NCBI GenBank assembly: GCA_046290435.1
Contig: JBKAGO010000050.1
Coordinates: 11,212 to 75,211, forward strand
Length of the DNA: 64,000 nt
Direction of reading: 5' to 3'
DNA from: CAVQUE01 sp046290435
GTDB lineage: Bacteria > Actinomycetota > Acidimicrobiia > Acidimicrobiales > UBA8592
The stretch's first letter is position 1. Every line of letters begins with the position of its first letter. Shown in pieces: positions 60,467 through 64,000 of this stretch. Both the position numbers and the translations under genes were made by a program. The notes beneath the pieces are model-generated. The model was not told where the DNA came from, searched no databases, and saw nothing but the letters and a program-made list of their open reading frames with translations.

Positions 60467-62522
60467 ACAGATCACCGACCACCTCGACGGCTTGGCGGAG
60501 CCGCTTTCGATCGACGACATCGTCCCGCCCGCCGAAACGGCACCGGAAGGGCGCATGCACTGGTTCGTCTTCGCGGCAGCTGCGCTCGCCGCGTTGGTCG
60601 CTGTGACCGGCGCGATGTGGTGGACCCGAGACGACTCGACCGGGTCCGTCACGACGGCCGACAGCCCGCGGCCCGACGTTGCCGGCTTCGGGCTGGAAGA
60701 TGCCCACCTACTCGACCGCTCGGACTACGGGCCGTCGAGTGTCACATTCGCCGCAGCGGGATCGTTCGGCACGGGCGTCGTGCACGAGGATCGAGCCCGC
60801 GTGTGGGTGCTCGATACCAGCGGGGGCGACCCGGTCATGGTGATCGATTCGCTGCCGCCGGGCAGCGCCGACGCGCAATGGCTCTTCGTCGAGAACAGTC
60901 CGGGTGAAGCCATCGAAGCAGGCCCACTGGGCGACGTCGGGGCGTTCATCCACCGCTCCGTCAGCTCGGCCGACCTGACGCCTCAAGAGCGCGACGCCAG
61001 AGAGGCCGCCGACCGGGCATCCGGCCAACGCCGCCGCGACGTCATCGCATGGATCGACGATGCAGGCAAGCTGCAGGCCGTCACCGGATTCGCCGGTTCC
61101 GACGAGCTCGTCGACGCCGCCGAGCAGTGGGCGCAGAGCGCAGACATCGAACGAGTCGCCGCAGCAGTCGACGCGTCCACCACCTATGGCCCGTCGACGA
61201 CGATCGTGCCGGCGGCCATGGCGATCGCCTATCGCCAACTACCGGAGGGCAGCGACGAGAGCACCGTGCAGATCGCGACCTTCGACGCACCGCTGGCACG
61301 CACCGTGCTCGTGCTCGGCCTCGAAGGCTCATCGCGTTCCTTCGACGACCGAAGCAGCTACGTGGTCGGCGACCCCCCCTACCTGGAGATCTTCGAGGCA
61401 GGGGCCCGGACCGTCGCCGTCAGCGACGCTGCGGCATTCGGCAACCCATCGATCGAGCCGGATCTCGACTCGCTCGTCGATGCCGTGCGGCCCATCGTGA
61501 CCGGGGACCTCGATTCGCTGCCCGCGCCGCAGCCCGCCCCCGGGCTGACACCCGGAGACGACAACAGCGCGGCATCCGCATGCGGCGGTATCGAGATCGT
61601 CGCCGACCACCCAGGCACTCCGGCCTGGGTCGTCGCGGTCTCCCATGCGGCACGCATGATCCCGGACGCAGCCCCAGCGTTGAACCGACTGATCGACTCG
61701 AGCGAGCCGGCAGGATCAGGTGGCCCGAGCGTAGAGGAACTCGAAGAAGCGCTCGGCATACCGTGTCGCCAGATCCAGGGCTCGGTGAGTTTCGAGGTCG
61801 CAGCCGACCCCGAAGCCGACCCACCATGGCGACTGACTGCCACCTACGGCGGCCTCGAAGATTTCTGTCTCGGCCTCAGCATCGGAACCGAGTTCCAACG
61901 GATGACCCGTAGCCGCTGTCTCGAAGACTGGGACGATCCCGCCGGAGGCCTCGTCGTCGCCACTGTCGACGGCGTCACCACCGTCGCCGGCTGGACCCGC
62001 GATCCGACCAGTACGGCACAGCTCGCGAGTCCCCCCACCGGACCGCCCTCCCCCATCCTCACCGTCGACGACGCTCGGTACGTGCGAGACCTCGCCTACG
62101 AACCCTCGACCCGGCCCTTCGGCTACTTCGTGATCCAGATCCCGGCACTCGGTCCCGACCAACGCGTCGAGGTCGAACTGGCCGACACGAACGGCAACAG
62201 GACCACGACCCTCTCCTCCGGGCTCGACGCCACCGGCCCGGCCTCCGCTGAACCCGACGAGTGGTTCTGCGAGCTGACCGAACAGATCGACGCCATCTAC
62301 GCCAACGCCGACGGCCGGTCGCTGACAACGGACGACAGGAGCCGTATCCGGGAGCGAGTCGAAGCGCTCGCCCCCTTGATTCCCGCCGAGTACGAAGAGG
62401 ACTACCGGCTGCGCTACTGGCCGACCACGAGCGTCGCCGGCCTCGATACCAGCGGAGTTTCCACGCAACGCGCCTACGACCGCATGCAGCGCCTCTTCGA
62501 ACAGACCTGCGGCCCCCGTTAG
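60456..62522 (+). CDS. Membrane-anchored sigma-factor partner, possible anti-sigma, large ectodomain
   Basis: Protein of 688 aa coupled to the sigma gene (ATG at 60456 within its 3' end). A short cytoplasmic part (about 35 residues, MLSEQITDHLDGLAEPLSIDDI) precedes a TM at about residues 32-52 (WFVFAAAALAALVAVTGAMWW). The remaining about 630 residues are outside the membrane: acidic, Ser/Pro/Ala-rich, with cysteines (SACGGIEI, GIPCRQ, DFCLGLS, SRCLEDW, WFCELTE). No known domain recognised. The cytoplasmic part is too short for a standard anti-sigma domain, so control of the sigma factor is inferred from gene order only. Confidence 0.75.
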   Translation: MLSEQITDHLDGLAEPLSIDDIVPPAETAPEGRMHWFVFAAAALAALVAVTGAMWWTRDDSTGSVTTADSPRPDVAGFGLEDAHLLDRSDYGPSSVTFAAAGSFGTGVVHEDRARVWVLDTSGGDPVMVIDSLPPGSADAQWLFVENSPGEAIEAGPLGDVGAFIHRSVSSADLTPQERDAREAADRASGQRRRDVIAWIDDAGKLQAVTGFAGSDELVDAAEQWAQSADIERVAAAVDASTTYGPSTTIVPAAMAIAYRQLPEGSDESTVQIATFDAPLARTVLVLGLEGSSRSFDDRSSYVVGDPPYLEIFEAGARTVAVSDAAAFGNPSIEPDLDSLVDAVRPIVTGDLDSLPAPQPAPGLTPGDDNSAASACGGIEIVADHPGTPAWVVAVSHAARMIPDAAPALNRLIDSSEPAGSGGPSVEELEEALGIPCRQIQGSVSFEVAADPEADPPWRLTATYGGLEDFCLGLSIGTEFQRMTRSRCLEDWDDPAGGLVVATVDGVTTVAGWTRDPTSTAQLASPPTGPPSPILTVDDARYVRDLAYEPSTRPFGYFVIQIPALGPDQRVEVELADTNGNRTTTLSSGLDATGPASAEPDEWFCELTEQIDAIYANADGRSLTTDDRSRIRERVEALAPLIPAEYEEDYRLRYWPTTSVAGLDTSGVSTQRAYDRMQRLFEQTCGPR

Positions 62523-62610
62523 ACCTCCTCGCTGATACCGAGCGGGCCAGGCTCGGCGCCGGAACCGTGCCGGCCGGGGCCTCCGATCCGAGGATCGCCC
62601 ACGATGCCGA

Positions 62611-62865
62611 TCACCGATCTCCAGTCAGGCCGTGTCGGCGGCGTCGGGGGGCGGCACCGAACGAACGGTCACCCTCACCCCCGACAAGGGTGTCGCCCCC
62701 GTTGCCGCCTTCCAAGCGATCCGCACCGCCTCGACCGAACAGCACGTCATTGCCGTCGTGGGCCATGAGCGTGTCGTCGCCAGCACCGCCCAGCACGACA
62801 TCGTCATCGCTCTGGTTCACCGATCCCGTGCCCTCGCCGGGCCGGACTGCGACAATCGCACGCAT
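62611..62865 (-). pseudogene. RTX calcium-binding repeat fragment
   Basis: An ATG-started 84-codon frame carries three to four RTX nonapeptides (VVLGGAGDDTL, LFGRGGADRLEGGNGGDTLVGGEG) and then turns into Arg-rich noncoding-like sequence. There is no signal peptide and the array is too short to fold like a normal RTX module. It is best read as the leftover of a larger secreted gene, though a very small calcium-binding protein is possible. The frame resembles the tail of the Agd3-like protein. Confidence 0.5.
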
Positions 62866-63171
62866 GGAACGCGCCCAGCTGCACGTTCACACCGGCCGGA
62901 GCCGAGCATGCGCCGTGCTCGTCGGTGGCACCCGGATCCTGCCGTGACCAGCCACGACGCCGCGACCGACGCCGCTGTGCAGGCACGACGCCGCCAACCA
63001 CACGGCCCTCTCAGCCCGCAGCGGCCGCACACGACGCGCAAGGCCGCATCGCAGCCGGACGTCATCTCCCTGTCCAGCCAGTCCCCGACCGTCTCGGAGC
63101 CCTCAGGCCCGTCGACGCAGGTAGCAGCCTCTGCCACCGACCAGTGCGTGAGCCAGCGGTAATCTGACGGG
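62866..63171. other. Intergenic region upstream of DUF433 gene
   Basis: About 300 bp with no supported gene. Open frames on both strands are low-complexity and lack starts with ribosome-binding sites. It should hold the promoter of the DUF433/PIN-like pair. Confidence 0.4.
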
Positions 63172-63402
63172 ATGCATCTCGACCGCATCACCATCGAGCC
63201 AGGCAAGATGGGTGGGTTGCCATGCATCCGCGGACTACGCGTCACCGTGGCGATGGTGCTCGGTCAACTCGCCGCAGGACAGACCCGCGCTGAGATCCTC
63301 AGCGACTATCCCTACCTCGAAGACGAAGACATCACCGCAGCACTCGAGTACGGCGCGGCTCGGGTGAGCGAGCGTGACGTGCCGATCTCCAGCGTCGGGT
63401 GA
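63172..63402 (+). CDS. DUF433 antitoxin-like protein
   Basis: 76-aa protein of the DUF433 (VapB45-like) family: RITIEPGKMGGLPCIRGLRVTVAMVLGQLAAGQTRAEILSDYPYLEDEDITAALEYGA shows all typical elements, including GxPCIRGxR and YPxLxxEDIxAALxYAA. Such proteins usually neutralise the PIN-like toxin encoded next. The last base overlaps the GTG of the following frame (GTGA). The partner here is truncated, so the antitoxin may be orphaned. Confidence 0.88.
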   Translation: MHLDRITIEPGKMGGLPCIRGLRVTVAMVLGQLAAGQTRAEILSDYPYLEDEDITAALEYGAARVSERDVPISSVG

Positions 63403-63533
63403 GATACCTCCTCGACGCAAACCTCTCCCCCGCCATCGCCGATGACCTCGGGCACAACGGCTTCGACGCATTGCGCCTGCTGTGCGCCGAGCACGAGCGA
63501 CCGATCCACCGCCAGCCTTCGACGATGTCGTAG
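63399..63533 (+). pseudogene. Truncated DUF5615 (PIN-like) toxin
   Basis: GTG at 63399 starts MRYLLDANLSPAIADDLGHNGFDAL, the normal N-terminus of DUF5615 PIN-like toxins with the first catalytic Asp. After about 27 residues the family match is lost (LRLLCAEHERPIHRQPS) and a stop comes at 63531. Family members have about 110 residues with further acidic catalytic sites, all absent. A deletion or frameshift has inactivated it. Confidence 0.75.
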
Positions 63534-63617
63534 GGCTCGGGACACGGAAGTGCTGCGTCGGCGGCGGAGAACGGCGAGACTGCTGAGAGCTCGATGGTGC
63601 GACGAGCAGGAGCGTGC

Positions 63618-63923
63618 ATGATCACTCAAGCCTTCTTCTGGTGGCCGGAGTCGTCCGAGGAGCTGTTGGCGCTGGTCGCAGGCTGGATCGAGCGCTCCGC
63701 GAGGCCGCCGCTAGCGCCCACCGGTAGGTGCGAGAGAGTCCGCATCGACGCCGAGCGGGCGAACGGCCGAACAGTGGTCGAGAGCGACGCATGTGACCTC
63801 GACCGTTTCTGGCAGAAGACCCGAAAGGCCATCGGCGACGACGTCCTGCGCTACGTCTTCGTCCAATCCAAACCCGAGGACCGATGGACATCGATGGCGT
63901 CGCTAGCCCGGCCTGTTCAGTAG
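63618..63923 (+). CDS. Hypothetical protein (101 aa)
   Basis: Small protein from the ATG at 63618 with AGGAG 5 bp upstream; an ATG at 63594 would add eight residues. Sequence has an aromatic start (MITQAFFWWPESSEELLALV), a basic middle and an ending SKPEDRWTSMASLARPVQ. Balanced amino-acid use and a good ribosome-binding site support a real gene. No family recognised. The last 77 bp of the window after it hold nothing I can support. Confidence 0.55.
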   Translation: MITQAFFWWPESSEELLALVAGWIERSARPPLAPTGRCERVRIDAERANGRTVVESDACDLDRFWQKTRKAIGDDVLRYVFVQSKPEDRWTSMASLARPVQ

Positions 63924-64000
63924 GTCCGTTGGTCGTGTAGGTGCCGATCCGCGAAGTGGCCCTTCTGGCAAGGGAATCTGTAGGTGCTCAAGCCAACAGA

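Noticed and set aside
62632..63162. 176-codon plus-strand frame over the RTX fragment
   Set aside because: Low-complexity Ser/Arg/Pro content, antisense to the RTX repeats, and no ribosome-binding site.

Overview
The window is high-GC DNA with dense, strongly GC-biased codon use. It looks like a chromosome segment of an actinomycete-type bacterium (Actinomycetota). Pointers are F420/LLM-type oxidoreductases, a Mrp antiporter operon, 13E12-like HNH genes (one intact, one decayed), FG-GAP and RTX secreted proteins, and an actinobacterial-style FadD. A member of Acidimicrobiia or a related marine or aquatic lineage would fit, but that is inference. No phage, plasmid replicon, IS element or CRISPR array was found.

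Layout. 1-687: 3' part-missing membrane protein with less GC-biased codons. 1001-4996: tight oxidoreductase operon (SDR, LLM, zinc alcohol dehydrogenase, F420-type LLM). 5068-11662: secreted GH16 lipoprotein, orphan ParA, secreted M23 peptidase with seven FG-GAP repeats, and a membrane-anchored diguanylate cyclase with a Met/Asp/Pro repeat outside the membrane. 11704-18795: acyl-CoA ligase, trehalose-synthase-like glycosyltransferase, a DUF2867-type reductase broken by a frameshift, a small helical protein, a DODA-type dioxygenase and an esterase. 18927-26498: lipoprotein, trypsin-like protease with a P-domain, OmpR/histidine-kinase pair, SRPBCC protein and a P2-type cation ATPase. 26683-32664: complete seven-gene mrpABCDEFG operon with start/stop overlaps throughout. 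32711-34943: decayed, gene-poor stretch with a multiply frameshifted HNH endonuclease. 34944-36267: tRNA-Val and tRNA-Cys around a membrane protein gene.

36329-58362 holds the most notable system. Two giant genes, 47310-54239 and 38968-47310 on the minus strand, overlap by one base and form a polyunsaturated-fatty-acid-synthase-like (Pfa) secondary lipid synthase. The first protein is a PfaD-type enoyl reductase fused to KS-MAT-single ACP-KR. The second is KS-CLF-AT-DH-DH-acyltransferase (PlsC-like)-PKS dehydratase. This is close to the Pfa1/2/3 logic known from terrestrial myxobacteria, but with the enoyl reductase fused in, one carrier domain, and a PKS-type dehydratase at the far end of the second protein. 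A divergent TetR regulator with an 18-bp palindrome between it and the synthase suggests local repression. Downstream is a secreted Agd3-like polysaccharide deacetylase with RTX repeats. Beyond TetR is a zinc-ribbon/class III cyclase/ATPase/TPR protein.

58363-64000 is accessory: tandem palindromic repeats, an intact HNH endonuclease, a truncated HIT gene, an ECF-like sigma factor with a large membrane-anchored partner, an RTX fragment, and a DUF433 antitoxin with a truncated PIN-like partner.

All calls rest on reading motifs and translations; no database search was run.
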